A DNA stretch of 64,000 nt from Prochlorococcus sp. AG-418-I20. Its GTDB lineage: Bacteria; Cyanobacteriota; Cyanobacteriia; PCC-6307; Cyanobiaceae. A model generated the notes under the pieces. That model saw nothing but the letters and a program-made list of their open reading frames with translations, ran no database searches and was not told the origin of the DNA. Both the position numbers and the translations under genes were made by a program. The stretch spans positions 158,605-222,604 of the forward strand of contig QCLZ01000002.1 of the NCBI GenBank assembly GCA_003214175.1, written 5' to 3'. Positions within the stretch are counted from its first letter, which is position 1. Every line of letters begins with the position of its first letter. Of this stretch, positions 56,166-64,000 are shown piece by piece.

Positions 56166-56831
56166 ATGGTAAAAATATCAGTCATTATTTCAACTTTTAA
56201 TGATGATCAATATATAGGTAGATGTATTAGATCTCTATTAAATCAGGCTCTTCCACATAATAAATATGAAATAATAATTATCAATGATGGAAGTACAGAT
56301 AAAACTGCTTATGCACTAGAACTTTTAAAAACTCCAAATGATAAAACTTTAAAAATCATAACCAACGAAGTTAACAAAGGCCTTCCATATTCAGTGAATT
56401 TAGGAATTAATTCTGCAGAAGGAGAATATATAGTTAGAGTTGATGCAGACGATTATGTAAACATAAATTTCTTGTCATCTTTAAGCTATTATCTTGACGT
56501 ATATAAAGATATTGGAGCGGTTGCATGTGATTATATATTAGTTGATAAGTTCGAAGAGATTATTGAAATAGTTAAAAGTAAAGAAAAACCAATCGCTTGC
56601 GGAATTATGTTTAGAAAAAAAAATCTTGAAAAGATTGGGTTGTATGATGAAAAATTTAGATGTTATGAAGACGAGGATTTAAGAATCAGATTCACGAAAA
56701 AGTTTAAGATGGATTTTTTAAACTTGCCTTTATATAGATACAGAAAACATGAACGAAATATGACTAATGATAGATCGGTTCTCAATAACTACAAAAAACT
56801 ACTAATATCCAAACATGGTTCAAGTTCCTAA
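56166..56831 (+). CDS. GT2-family glycosyltransferase
   Basis: The 221-residue protein has the GT-A start VIISTFNDDQYIGRCIRSLLNQ-like beginning (SVIISTFNDDQYIGRC), NDGSTDKT, VDADDYV as the DxD metal site, and IMFRKKNLEKIGLYDE with CYEDEDLRIRF as the acceptor side. It is short but complete for a cytosolic family 2 enzyme. The donor is unknown; it would build a glycan repeat in the island. Confidence 0.87.
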   Translation: MVKISVIISTFNDDQYIGRCIRSLLNQALPHNKYEIIIINDGSTDKTAYALELLKTPNDKTLKIITNEVNKGLPYSVNLGINSAEGEYIVRVDADDYVNINFLSSLSYYLDVYKDIGAVACDYILVDKFEEIIEIVKSKEKPIACGIMFRKKNLEKIGLYDEKFRCYEDEDLRIRFTKKFKMDFLNLPLYRYRKHERNMTNDRSVLNNYKKLLISKHGSSS

Positions 56832-56843
56832 GAATTTTGCTTA

Positions 56844-57815
56844 ATGGAAAATAAGAATTGTTTGATAGTTGGTTCTGGCTCAATTGGAGAACGTCATGCA
56901 AAAAATTTAATAAATATTTTTAACAAAAATGTATTTGTTTTAAGCAGAAATCCACAAAATAAATTTAGAGATCAATTTCTAAACGCATCAGAAAAAGTAA
57001 AAAAAATAGCTAAAAGTGAATTAAAAGATTTTGATGAATTTGAGATATTAATTTTCGCAACTCCTTCCTCAATTAGATATTTGTCTTTAGAAAATGCAGA
57101 TAAATTAAAAATTAAAAATATATATACTGAGGTCCCTGCAGCAATATCTTTTTCTCATTGGGAGAATTTGAAATTATATTCTTCTAATTTAAATGCCAAA
57201 TTATATGCAGGTTATAATATGCGTTTTCATCCTGGTTTAATAAAACTAAAAAGTCTTTCTAATAAAAACTTTTTATCCTTGAGAGGAGTATTTGGTGAAT
57301 ATCTACCTGATTTACATAAATGGGAAGATTACAAAAAAAGATATGAAGCTATTAATATTCTTGGCGGAGGTCCGCTTCTGACAAGTCATCATGAAATTGA
57401 CATAGCAATATTGTTAATGGGAAAGGTGGAAAAAGTTTCATGTATTATGCGTAATACTCATCTAGATATTGATTCTTATGATCATGCGATAGTTAATTTG
57501 TTTCATGAAAATAATTCAATAAGTAATTTAGATTTAAATTTCTTTTATAAAGAATATGTTAGAGGTATTGAAATCGCTAATTCTAATGAAATAATCAAAT
57601 ATCATCCATTCCATGATGGATTAAAAATTGGTAAAGAAGAAGCTATTTCATTTAAAGATTTTGATTTTAATCAAACCTATATTGATTCATTAAGTTCAGT
57701 TTTTTCAGCTAATTATGATAAGCTGCCCTCTTTAGAAAATATTGATCATTTGATGAAGGTTTCGGATGCTTGCTTGAAATCTAGTAATAATGATGGGAGA
57801 CTTATTAAAGTTTAA
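56844..57815 (+). CDS. Gfo/Idh/MocA family oxidoreductase (third copy)
   Basis: The 323-residue protein has IVGSGSIGERHAKNL and GYNMRFHPG, and TSHHEIDIAILLMG for the substrate side. The family EKP motif is EVP here (YTEVPAAIS), so the conserved lysine is replaced by valine. It resembles PtmF/LegF-neighbour type oxidoreductases. It starts 12 bases after the GT2 gene and is followed by the PtmA-like SDR with an 8-base gap. Confidence 0.85.
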   Translation: MENKNCLIVGSGSIGERHAKNLINIFNKNVFVLSRNPQNKFRDQFLNASEKVKKIAKSELKDFDEFEILIFATPSSIRYLSLENADKLKIKNIYTEVPAAISFSHWENLKLYSSNLNAKLYAGYNMRFHPGLIKLKSLSNKNFLSLRGVFGEYLPDLHKWEDYKKRYEAINILGGGPLLTSHHEIDIAILLMGKVEKVSCIMRNTHLDIDSYDHAIVNLFHENNSISNLDLNFFYKEYVRGIEIANSNEIIKYHPFHDGLKIGKEEAISFKDFDFNQTYIDSLSSVFSANYDKLPSLENIDHLMKVSDACLKSSNNDGRLIKV

Positions 57816-57823
57816 ATAAAAAA

Positions 57824-58618
57824 ATGGTTGAAAATAGTTTTTCTCTTCAAAATAAAATTATTCTTTTAACAGGTGCCTCTGGGAAACTCGCACTAAGCTT
57901 TATTAGGAAGTTTTTAGAATATAAAGCAATTGTTATTGGACTTGATATAAAAGATGAGCCACCTGTAATAGATTCTTTGGACGCAAATTTGAAGAAAAAT
58001 TTTCATTATTATAAGAGTGATATCACAAATAAATCTGATTTAAAAGAAATTTTCAACGATTTAAGTTTAAAAAAAATATTGCCAAATACTCTGATTAATA
58101 ATGCTGCTGCTGGACAGGTTACCTTTTTAAATGGAAGTCTTGTAGAGTTTACTCAATTTCCACATGAGGTTTGGGATGCGAATCTAAGGGTTAATTTAAC
58201 TGGAGCTTTAAATATATGTCAGGTTTTTGGTAAATACTTGGAAGATACCAAGAATGGTTCAGTTATTAATATGAGTAGCACATATGGAATCGCAGGATGC
58301 GATCAAAGGATTTATGGCGATAGTGGATTAAATTCTAGTATCGCATATGCAGCTACTAAGTCTGCCTTGATAGGTATGACAAAGTATTTAGCTGCATACT
58401 GGGGTGATTTAAATATAAGAGTCAATGCAGTTGCTCCCGCAGGTGTATTTAATGATCATAAAGATCCTTTTTACAGCAATTATGTTAATAAAATAATGTT
58501 AGGTAAGATGTGTGAAGCAGATGATATTACTAATGCTTTAATTTATTTATCCTCTGATGCCTCAAAATATATTACTGGGACAGTTTTATCAGTTGATGGG
58601 GGTTATACGGCTTGGTAA
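57824..58618 (+). CDS. PtmA-like short-chain dehydrogenase/reductase
   Basis: The 264-residue SDR has LTGASGKLALSF (a GxxGxxx site), NNAAAG, NMSSTYGIAGCDQRIYG, SIAYAATKSALIGMTKYLA (YxxxK) and ITGTVLSVDGGYTAW. The SSTYGIAGCDQRIYG element and its position next to a Gfo/Idh gene and a cytidylyltransferase match PtmA-type enzymes of the legionaminic acid pathway. Substrate still unproven. Confidence 0.83.
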   Translation: MVENSFSLQNKIILLTGASGKLALSFIRKFLEYKAIVIGLDIKDEPPVIDSLDANLKKNFHYYKSDITNKSDLKEIFNDLSLKKILPNTLINNAAAGQVTFLNGSLVEFTQFPHEVWDANLRVNLTGALNICQVFGKYLEDTKNGSVINMSSTYGIAGCDQRIYGDSGLNSSIAYAATKSALIGMTKYLAAYWGDLNIRVNAVAPAGVFNDHKDPFYSNYVNKIMLGKMCEADDITNALIYLSSDASKYITGTVLSVDGGYTAW

Positions 58619-58633
58619 TTCTTTTTAAGATAT

Positions 58634-59887
58634 ATGTTAAGTAATAAAGAATTAAATACAATTTTTAAGTTTAATTTATTAAATTATCAATGTTTTTTTG
58701 ATCAAGAATCTAATGTAGAATTTTTCGTTAAAGAAAAATATTTTATTGTTTCATCAAATCAAATTTTTATTAAAGATTTATGGATTCTTTTACAAATTTT
58801 TCAAAAACATTCTGTTGAGGCTAATATTTGTTTTTTGTTTTATTCTGCGAATGATGAGTTATTAAAAAGTTTTATAGAAGAAGCAAAACCACATTTTAAA
58901 AAACTAAATCTCTTTTTAGTTCCTAAAGAAATTTTAAATAAATCTCTTTTAGAAAATTCAATTTTTATGTTAGAAGAGTTTATAAATCGATCGAAATTAA
59001 ATTCATTAGTATCTCATAACTTTATTTTAATTTTAAATAAGCATATAAAAAATAATCTTTTTTTTCTGACCAGACTAGTAAATTATAGAGAAATTAATAA
59101 TGAGCAATATAAAAAAGAAAAAATTAATTTAGGAATTATAGTGCATGCAAGAATGTCTTCCACAAGATTGCCTGGAAAAGCAATGTTAGAAATTAATGGC
59201 GAGCCAGTGATATTTAAAATTTTGAAAAGAATTAAAGAATATTTTGTTAATGCAAAGACTATATTATCAACTAGTACAAATAAAAATGATGATTATATGG
59301 CCTCATACATTAATCAAAAAGGATTTCAAGTTTATCGTGGAGAAGAAGAGGATCTTGTTAGCAGATTTGTAGATATTGCTTTAAATGAGGACCTTACTCA
59401 TATAGTCAGAATTACAGGTGATGACATGTTTAGGGATTTGATTTCAATAAATAAATTGTTAGCAAGATTTATAAATAATGATCTTGATTATATTTTCTCA
59501 GATGATTTAATTTTAGGATGTAATTCTGAAATTATGAATATAGAGAGTTTATTGTTTATAAATAAATTTGCTACCTTCCCAAATTCAACAAACGCATTAA
59601 GTTGGTTTTTAGACAGAGAGGAAATTTTTAATATTGAGGAATTTTTTCATGATGTTCCTAAAAGGTATCCTATCTCTCTGATGTTAGATGAAAAAAAAGA
59701 CTATCTCTCCTTTTTAAAACTCTGGGAAAATGATGAAACATTCTTTTCTTCCTGCTGGAAATATAATGAATTATTTATTAAGTTAGAAAAAGATTTAGGA
59801 ATTTTTTCTTTTCATCCAGAGGATGTTGGCCTTTTAAATCGTGATAAAATAAGATTCTCCTTTCGATTTGATAAAAAAGTTGAATAA
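58634..59887 (+). CDS. SpsF/NeuA-like cytidylyltransferase with N-terminal extension
   Basis: Residues 162 to about 400 of this 417-residue protein match SpsF-like CMP-sugar synthetases: LGIIVHARMSSTRLPGKAML, EPVIFKILKRIK, STSTNKNDD, VYRGEEEDLVSRF and VRITGDDMF. The first 160 residues form a separate unassigned alpha-beta domain. It should activate a nonulosonic acid with CTP. Its stop overlaps the next gene's possible start by 20 bases. Confidence 0.82.
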   Translation: MLSNKELNTIFKFNLLNYQCFFDQESNVEFFVKEKYFIVSSNQIFIKDLWILLQIFQKHSVEANICFLFYSANDELLKSFIEEAKPHFKKLNLFLVPKEILNKSLLENSIFMLEEFINRSKLNSLVSHNFILILNKHIKNNLFFLTRLVNYREINNEQYKKEKINLGIIVHARMSSTRLPGKAMLEINGEPVIFKILKRIKEYFVNAKTILSTSTNKNDDYMASYINQKGFQVYRGEEEDLVSRFVDIALNEDLTHIVRITGDDMFRDLISINKLLARFINNDLDYIFSDDLILGCNSEIMNIESLLFINKFATFPNSTNALSWFLDREEIFNIEEFFHDVPKRYPISLMLDEKKDYLSFLKLWENDETFFSSCWKYNELFIKLEKDLGIFSFHPEDVGLLNRDKIRFSFRFDKKVE

Positions 59888-60833
59888 TTCCCAAAAAATA
59901 AAAAAATATATATCTTCTAAAAAAAAAGCAATAGAAAATTGTTTTATTTGTGGTAGTAATTTTAAAAATCCTCCCAAAATTTTTAATTCTAAAATTACTT
60001 ATATTCCAGAGGGTTTAGATAGGTCTAATAGAGTTAAGTCTTATATTTATTGGTGCAAAAAATGCAATAGTTTTTCATGTATGCCAATTCAAAAACAAAA
60101 AAAATATTCTGAGTCATTATGCTTCGAGGCTTCCAAAAAAACTTTGGATAATTCTGATTCATTTTATCCTTATAGTTCAAGTTTAATTCCTAATTCAATT
60201 AAAGATTTAATCAAATCGAAAACATTTGTTGATTATGGGTGTGGAGCGGGCTTTTTTACTAGAGAATTACAAAAATATGTAAAAAAGGTAATTGGTGTTG
60301 ATATAGATCCTAGTAGTATAAAATCTCTAAAAGAAAATAATATAGAAGCTTATGAGGGAGATAAAAAGGTCTTAGAAAATTTACAGTTTGATTCTATAAG
60401 TATGGTTGGTGTATTAGAACATTTTAAAAATCCAACTGATTTTTTGAGAGAAATTAATGAAATATTGCCAAAAAAAAATTCTCTCTTCTTAATTTACTAC
60501 CCAAATACTAATTCTTTTTCCTCTTTATTATGTAGATTTTTTAATAAACCATGGGATATGTTTCTAGAACCTGGACATTATTCTTTTCCTTCAAAAAAAT
60601 TTCTAATAAGTGAAATGCTAAACTCAAATTTTAAGTGTAAAAAATTTTGGACTACTAGTAATATATCCAGAGGAAAAAATCCTTTTGGAATAGTGAGAAA
60701 TGTAGTTCTAGAGGAATTTATTAGATCTCTAATAAAAAAATATCCATTTATTAAAGCTGTTTATGTTTTATTGTTTAAAGGGTTAGATTTTCTTAAACTT
60801 GGAGATATAAATTGCTACTTTTTTTATAGATAA
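59868..60833 (+). CDS. SAM methyltransferase with Cys4 zinc-binding N-terminus
   Basis: The 321-residue protein has CFICGS and CKKCNS (zinc unit), FVDYGCGAGFFTREL, VIGVDIDPSSIKSL, MVGVLEHFKNPTDFLREI and LIYYPNTNSFSSLL, the same design as the gene at 46399. Starts at TTG 59868 or 59880 are possible; either overlaps the cytidylyltransferase stop. It is followed by the second NeuB-like gene after five bases. Confidence 0.83.
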   Translation: MIKKLNNSQKIKKYISSKKKAIENCFICGSNFKNPPKIFNSKITYIPEGLDRSNRVKSYIYWCKKCNSFSCMPIQKQKKYSESLCFEASKKTLDNSDSFYPYSSSLIPNSIKDLIKSKTFVDYGCGAGFFTRELQKYVKKVIGVDIDPSSIKSLKENNIEAYEGDKKVLENLQFDSISMVGVLEHFKNPTDFLREINEILPKKNSLFLIYYPNTNSFSSLLCRFFNKPWDMFLEPGHYSFPSKKFLISEMLNSNFKCKKFWTTSNISRGKNPFGIVRNVVLEEFIRSLIKKYPFIKAVYVLLFKGLDFLKLGDINCYFFYR

Positions 60834-60838
60834 CTTAT

Positions 60839-61903
60839 ATGATTAGTACTGCTAAAACTTTAAATCAGATTTTAGACCAAAATACAAATCCATACATTAT
60901 TGCTGAAATAGGAGTAAATCATGAAGGATCTTATGAAAAAGCTATCGAACTTATTAAACTTGCAAAAAAAGGTGGAGCGAATGCCGCAAAGTTTCAAAGT
61001 TATAAAGCCTCTACATTAGCTTCAAAGAATTCACCAAGTTACTGGGACACCTCAAAAGAAAAAACTAAAAGTCAATATGAATTATTCAAAAAGTTTGATA
61101 ATTTTGGCGAAAAAGAATATATATCCTTATCAAATTTTTGTAAAAAAATTGGGATTGATTTTCTTTCAACTCCGTTTGATGATGAATCAATTGACTTTCT
61201 AGAACCTCTAGTGCCTTTTTATAAAATAGCTTCAGCAGATTTAACCAATATCCCTTTTTTAAAAAAAATTGCTTCAAAAAATAAACCAATAGTTTTATCA
61301 ACTGGCGCTGCAAATCTCTCCGAAATTGATCAAGCCGTCACAACCATTGAAGAGATTAGTGGAAACTCACCAGCACTAATGCACTGCATACTATGTTACC
61401 CGACTCATAATGAAGATGCTAATCTTGCAATGATTAAGCATCTTAAAAGATCATATCCCAATTCAATTATCGGATATTCTGACCATACAATACCTGATTC
61501 ATCAATGACAACTGTAGTTTCATCTTTTCTTCTTGGTGCTGAAATTATAGAAAAACATTTTACTTTTGACAAAGAATTAGAAGGGAATGATCACTATCAT
61601 GCAATGGATATAAAAGATCTTAAAAATTTAAAGAATATTTTAGATAAGATATTAATTCTCTTAGGAAATTCAAGAATTAAGCAACCTATAAAGAATGAAA
61701 GTTTGTCTAGGAAAAATGCTAGAAGAAGCATTGTCCTAAAAAATAAATTAAATTCTAATCAAATTATTAAAGAAGAAGACCTTACTTATAAAAGACCTGG
61801 AACAGGAATAAGCCCAATTTTTTGGGGTGATGTAATTGGTAAAAAAGTTAAATATGATTTAGAAGAAGACTATATATTAGATTGGAGAGATTTAAAGGAT
61901 TAA
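60839..61903 (+). CDS. NeuB-type nonulosonic acid synthase (full length)
   Basis: The 354-residue protein has the complete barrel and SAF domains: IIAEIGVNHEGSYEKAIELI, AAKFQSYKA, DFLSTPFDDES, KIASADLTNIP, LSTGAA, MHCILCYPT, IIGYSDHT, EIIEKHFTFD, then ARRSIVLKN and the RPGTGISPIFW..VIGKK end typical of the antifreeze-like domain. It condenses phosphoenolpyruvate with a hexosamine derivative to make a nonulosonic acid. Whether the product is sialic, legionaminic or pseudaminic-like cannot be told from sequence. Confidence 0.88.
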   Translation: MISTAKTLNQILDQNTNPYIIAEIGVNHEGSYEKAIELIKLAKKGGANAAKFQSYKASTLASKNSPSYWDTSKEKTKSQYELFKKFDNFGEKEYISLSNFCKKIGIDFLSTPFDDESIDFLEPLVPFYKIASADLTNIPFLKKIASKNKPIVLSTGAANLSEIDQAVTTIEEISGNSPALMHCILCYPTHNEDANLAMIKHLKRSYPNSIIGYSDHTIPDSSMTTVVSSFLLGAEIIEKHFTFDKELEGNDHYHAMDIKDLKNLKNILDKILILLGNSRIKQPIKNESLSRKNARRSIVLKNKLNSNQIIKEEDLTYKRPGTGISPIFWGDVIGKKVKYDLEEDYILDWRDLKD

Positions 61904-61923
61904 TTTAAAATAAATAAATAATA

Positions 61924-63711
61924 ATGAAAAAAAAAAATACTCTAAAAAATTTAGTTGTCTCTCCCTATAATATTAAGCTAAATAAGAATCTGATTATATT
62001 TTTAGCTGATTATTCTAAGCCATTTGATTTTGATAATTCAAAGTCTCATATCATTTCTAATTACCATTGGAATGATAAATTAAAAGCAGAAAACGATTAT
62101 AAATATTTAAGTAATTTAAAGAGTAAAATACTATCTTTTCTTGTTCCAGAATTAAACTATTTGCATAATACGAACCTTTCTAAAAAATCCTGGAATTTAA
62201 TAATTGGATATTGGTTAACTTCTTTTCTAATTGTTTCTTATGATAGATTCTCAATGCTTAAGATGGTCGATGAAAAATATAAAAATTTAGTTACTTACTT
62301 TTGCGAAGCTAATCAAAAAGACTATATTCCATTTGATACTTTTAGTTCAAGAATAGATTTTGAAGATGAAAAATGGAACTATTTATTTATAAATAATTTA
62401 ATAGAGTATTTCCCCAATATAAATGTTAAAAAATATAAGACTAATCAAAATCAATTTAAATATAAAGTCAACTTAAAAAAAAGTCTGATATCTTTTTTTA
62501 CTGGAAAAATAAAAATATTAATATTTAATTTTTTTAGTTTAATTTTAAGGAATATTAGATTAGGAAAGAAAATATTTATAATCACTGGTATAGGAATTTC
62601 GTTTATCAATCTTTTAAAAATTAGATTTAGATTAAAAGGAAAAATATTTTTTGAACCTCAATTTTCTTGTTTAAAACGTATTACTTATTCTGAATCTTAT
62701 AGGAAATGGAAATTGAAGAGTGAGAAATCAGATGGCGAATTTGAAAAAATTTTAAAAGAATTAATCCCAAAATGGATGCCTTTAATATTTCTAGAAGGAT
62801 TTAAAAAAATTGAAATTAAAAATAATGAGCTTGCTAATTTAAGAAATATAGATGTTATTTTTACATCTTATGATCATTTTCATGGGGATTATCTTAAAAT
62901 TTGGTCATCAAAATTTATTGATAAAGGATGTAAATTAGTTGTTGCATCCCATCTAGGAGGGGTCTTACCAAAATATCAGATGCATTTAGACTATGAAGCT
63001 GAAGTTTGTGATCATTATCTTACAACTGGTCAGCAAAATAAAAAATTTAGCAATTCAGTACAAGTAGGCCAATTTTGGAACTACCTTCAATTTAATAAAC
63101 ATAATCCAAAAGGAAAAATCCTTTTAATTCCAACTATTAACTCTAAGTTTACAAGAGATTTGGCTTCATTCCCTTTAGGAGAACAAATGCATCTGTATTT
63201 CAAAGATCAATTTAAATTTTATAATAATTTGAATCTTGAGACCAAAAAAAACCTAAGATTGCGTTTATATAAAACGAATCAAGGATGGAATCAGAAAGAG
63301 TATTGGATGGAAAATTGTAAAGGTATCTTATTCGCCAACAATGAACATAGTTATTCTAGACAAGTTTCTAAATCTAGCATAATTATTTGTACATATTTAG
63401 GCAGAGGTTTTATTGAACTTTTGTCAGCCAATATACCAGCAATAATTTTCTGGGATACAACATTGTGGGAAGTTAACGAGTTTGTTGAAAGTGATTTAAA
63501 TCATCTAAAAAAAGTAGGAATTTTCTACGATTGTCCATTAAATGCTGCTAATAAATTAAACTCAATATTTAACGAAATAGATAAATGGTGGTTTTCAGAT
63601 GAATTACAAAAACAAAGAATTCTATTTTGTGAAAAATATGGATATTTAAATTCAAAAATGTATAAAGAAATTGGAAGTATTGTAAATAATATTGCTTATA
63701 AGAAAAGATGA
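61924..63711 (+). CDS. LIC12162-family transferase
   Basis: The 595-residue protein fits the LIC12162 family (TIGR04331) of putative transferases: NYHWNDKLKAENDYKYL near residue 50, LNYLHNTNLSKKSWNLIIGYWL, DRFSML, a central HFHGDYLKIWSS..GCKLVVASHLGG with GQQNKKF, and a late RGFIELLSANIPAIIFWD. It is a large GT-B-like protein found in bacterial nonulosonic-acid and O-antigen clusters. The activity is unproven; its neighbours suggest transfer of a CMP-activated sugar. Confidence 0.82.
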   Translation: MKKKNTLKNLVVSPYNIKLNKNLIIFLADYSKPFDFDNSKSHIISNYHWNDKLKAENDYKYLSNLKSKILSFLVPELNYLHNTNLSKKSWNLIIGYWLTSFLIVSYDRFSMLKMVDEKYKNLVTYFCEANQKDYIPFDTFSSRIDFEDEKWNYLFINNLIEYFPNINVKKYKTNQNQFKYKVNLKKSLISFFTGKIKILIFNFFSLILRNIRLGKKIFIITGIGISFINLLKIRFRLKGKIFFEPQFSCLKRITYSESYRKWKLKSEKSDGEFEKILKELIPKWMPLIFLEGFKKIEIKNNELANLRNIDVIFTSYDHFHGDYLKIWSSKFIDKGCKLVVASHLGGVLPKYQMHLDYEAEVCDHYLTTGQQNKKFSNSVQVGQFWNYLQFNKHNPKGKILLIPTINSKFTRDLASFPLGEQMHLYFKDQFKFYNNLNLETKKNLRLRLYKTNQGWNQKEYWMENCKGILFANNEHSYSRQVSKSSIIICTYLGRGFIELLSANIPAIIFWDTTLWEVNEFVESDLNHLKKVGIFYDCPLNAANKLNSIFNEIDKWWFSDELQKQRILFCEKYGYLNSKMYKEIGSIVNNIAYKKR

Positions 63712-64000
63712 AAATAAAAAAAATAGAAAAGAAGATAGATATAGATATAGCTAAGAAAATCTATTGTGTTTTCTTAAGAAGAAATAGATTAATCCAATTG
63801 AAAAATGAGAGATTTATACGCAATAATAAATTAAGTTTATTAACTACTGTATTTGAGAGAGATATTTTTGCTCAAGAAAACTGTAATATTGATGCCCCTT
63901 TTATTTTAGGAAAATATAACCTCGAATTATCCGAAGACCTTAAGAAAACTTTAAATAAAGAACAATATATTGCATATAAATTTGGAAAATTATTTTCAAA
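63708..64000 (+). CDS. Hypothetical protein (partial, right edge)
   Basis: An ATG overlapping the preceding stop (ATGA) opens a frame that continues to the window end (97 codons seen). The start is lysine and isoleucine-rich (MKIKKIEKKID), followed by YCVFLRRNRLIQLKNERF and FERDIFAQENCNIDAPF. No family was recognised. The four-base overlap suggests translational coupling with the LIC12162-family gene and a common pathway. Confidence 0.55.
   Translation, partial: MKIKKIEKKIDIDIAKKIYCVFLRRNRLIQLKNERFIRNNKLSLLTTVFERDIFAQENCNIDAPFILGKYNLELSEDLKKTLNKEQYIAYKFGKLFS

Noticed and set aside
33528..64000. Integrase, transposase or prophage genes that might explain the island
   Set aside because: No such gene was recognised among the open frames; only the tRNA hints at an integration site.

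Overview
The window looks like a chromosome segment of a high-light-adapted Prochlorococcus or a very close marine picocyanobacterium. The basis is the very low GC content, short intergenic gaps, frequent TTG starts, a nickel superoxide dismutase, and cyanobacterial genes such as an Ftn2/ARC6-type division protein, a DUF3611 protein, a TIGR03792 protein and a DUF3769 outer-membrane protein. The species was inferred from gene content and order, not from a search.

Positions 1 to about 33,530 are core genome in short operons and gene pairs. In order they hold: sodX (partial) and sodN; a lipoprotein-type FKBP; lnt; mnmA; nnr; a group 2 sigma factor; pdhA; ftn2; ffh with a striking 13-copy repeat; rpsP; phoH; a BI-1 family protein; era and trmD; ispF, a TIGR03792 gene and larB in an overlapping chain; thiS, thiE and ribF; surE; pheS; nadK; cobL; ribD; ftsH; argF; lexA; and a large LptD-like protein. 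Two small genes on the minus strand lie between larB and thiS.

From about 33,558 to the right end the window is a surface-glycan gene island. Genes are more AT-rich, functions repeat, and methyltransferases, sugar epimerases, oxidoreductases, cytidylyltransferases and glycosyltransferase-like genes dominate. Four blocks can be seen. (a) A leftward operon (37144 to 33558) has a sugar epimerase, an SDR, a KdsB-like cytidylyltransferase and a divergent dehydroquinate-synthase-like cyclase. (b) A divergent rightward operon (37386 to 41333) has an AAC(3)-like N-acyltransferase, a MaoC-FabG fusion, an FkbH-like protein and a free acyl carrier protein. This looks like a ketosynthase-free acyl-making and sugar N-acylation module. 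(c) A middle block (41493 to 49620) has a TylF-type methyltransferase, a degenerate alkaline-phosphatase-fold protein, tRNA-Ala(GGC), two methyltransferases, two 2-oxoglutarate/iron oxygenases and galE. (d) A right block (49691 to the end) has two NeuB-like synthases, an SpsF/NeuA-like cytidylyltransferase, three Gfo/Idh/MocA oxidoreductases, a PtmA-like SDR, a DUF4910 protein, methyltransferases, a GT2 glycosyltransferase and a LIC12162-family transferase. This set resembles nonulosonic-acid (legionaminic or pseudaminic-like) clusters.

No integrase, transposase, CRISPR array or rRNA gene was seen. The most interesting signals are the acyl-carrier module, the cyclase plus CMP-transferase pairing, the GC-rich unexplained block beside the tRNA, the perfect minisatellite in ffh, and the tandem LexA-box-like sites abutting the lexA start.
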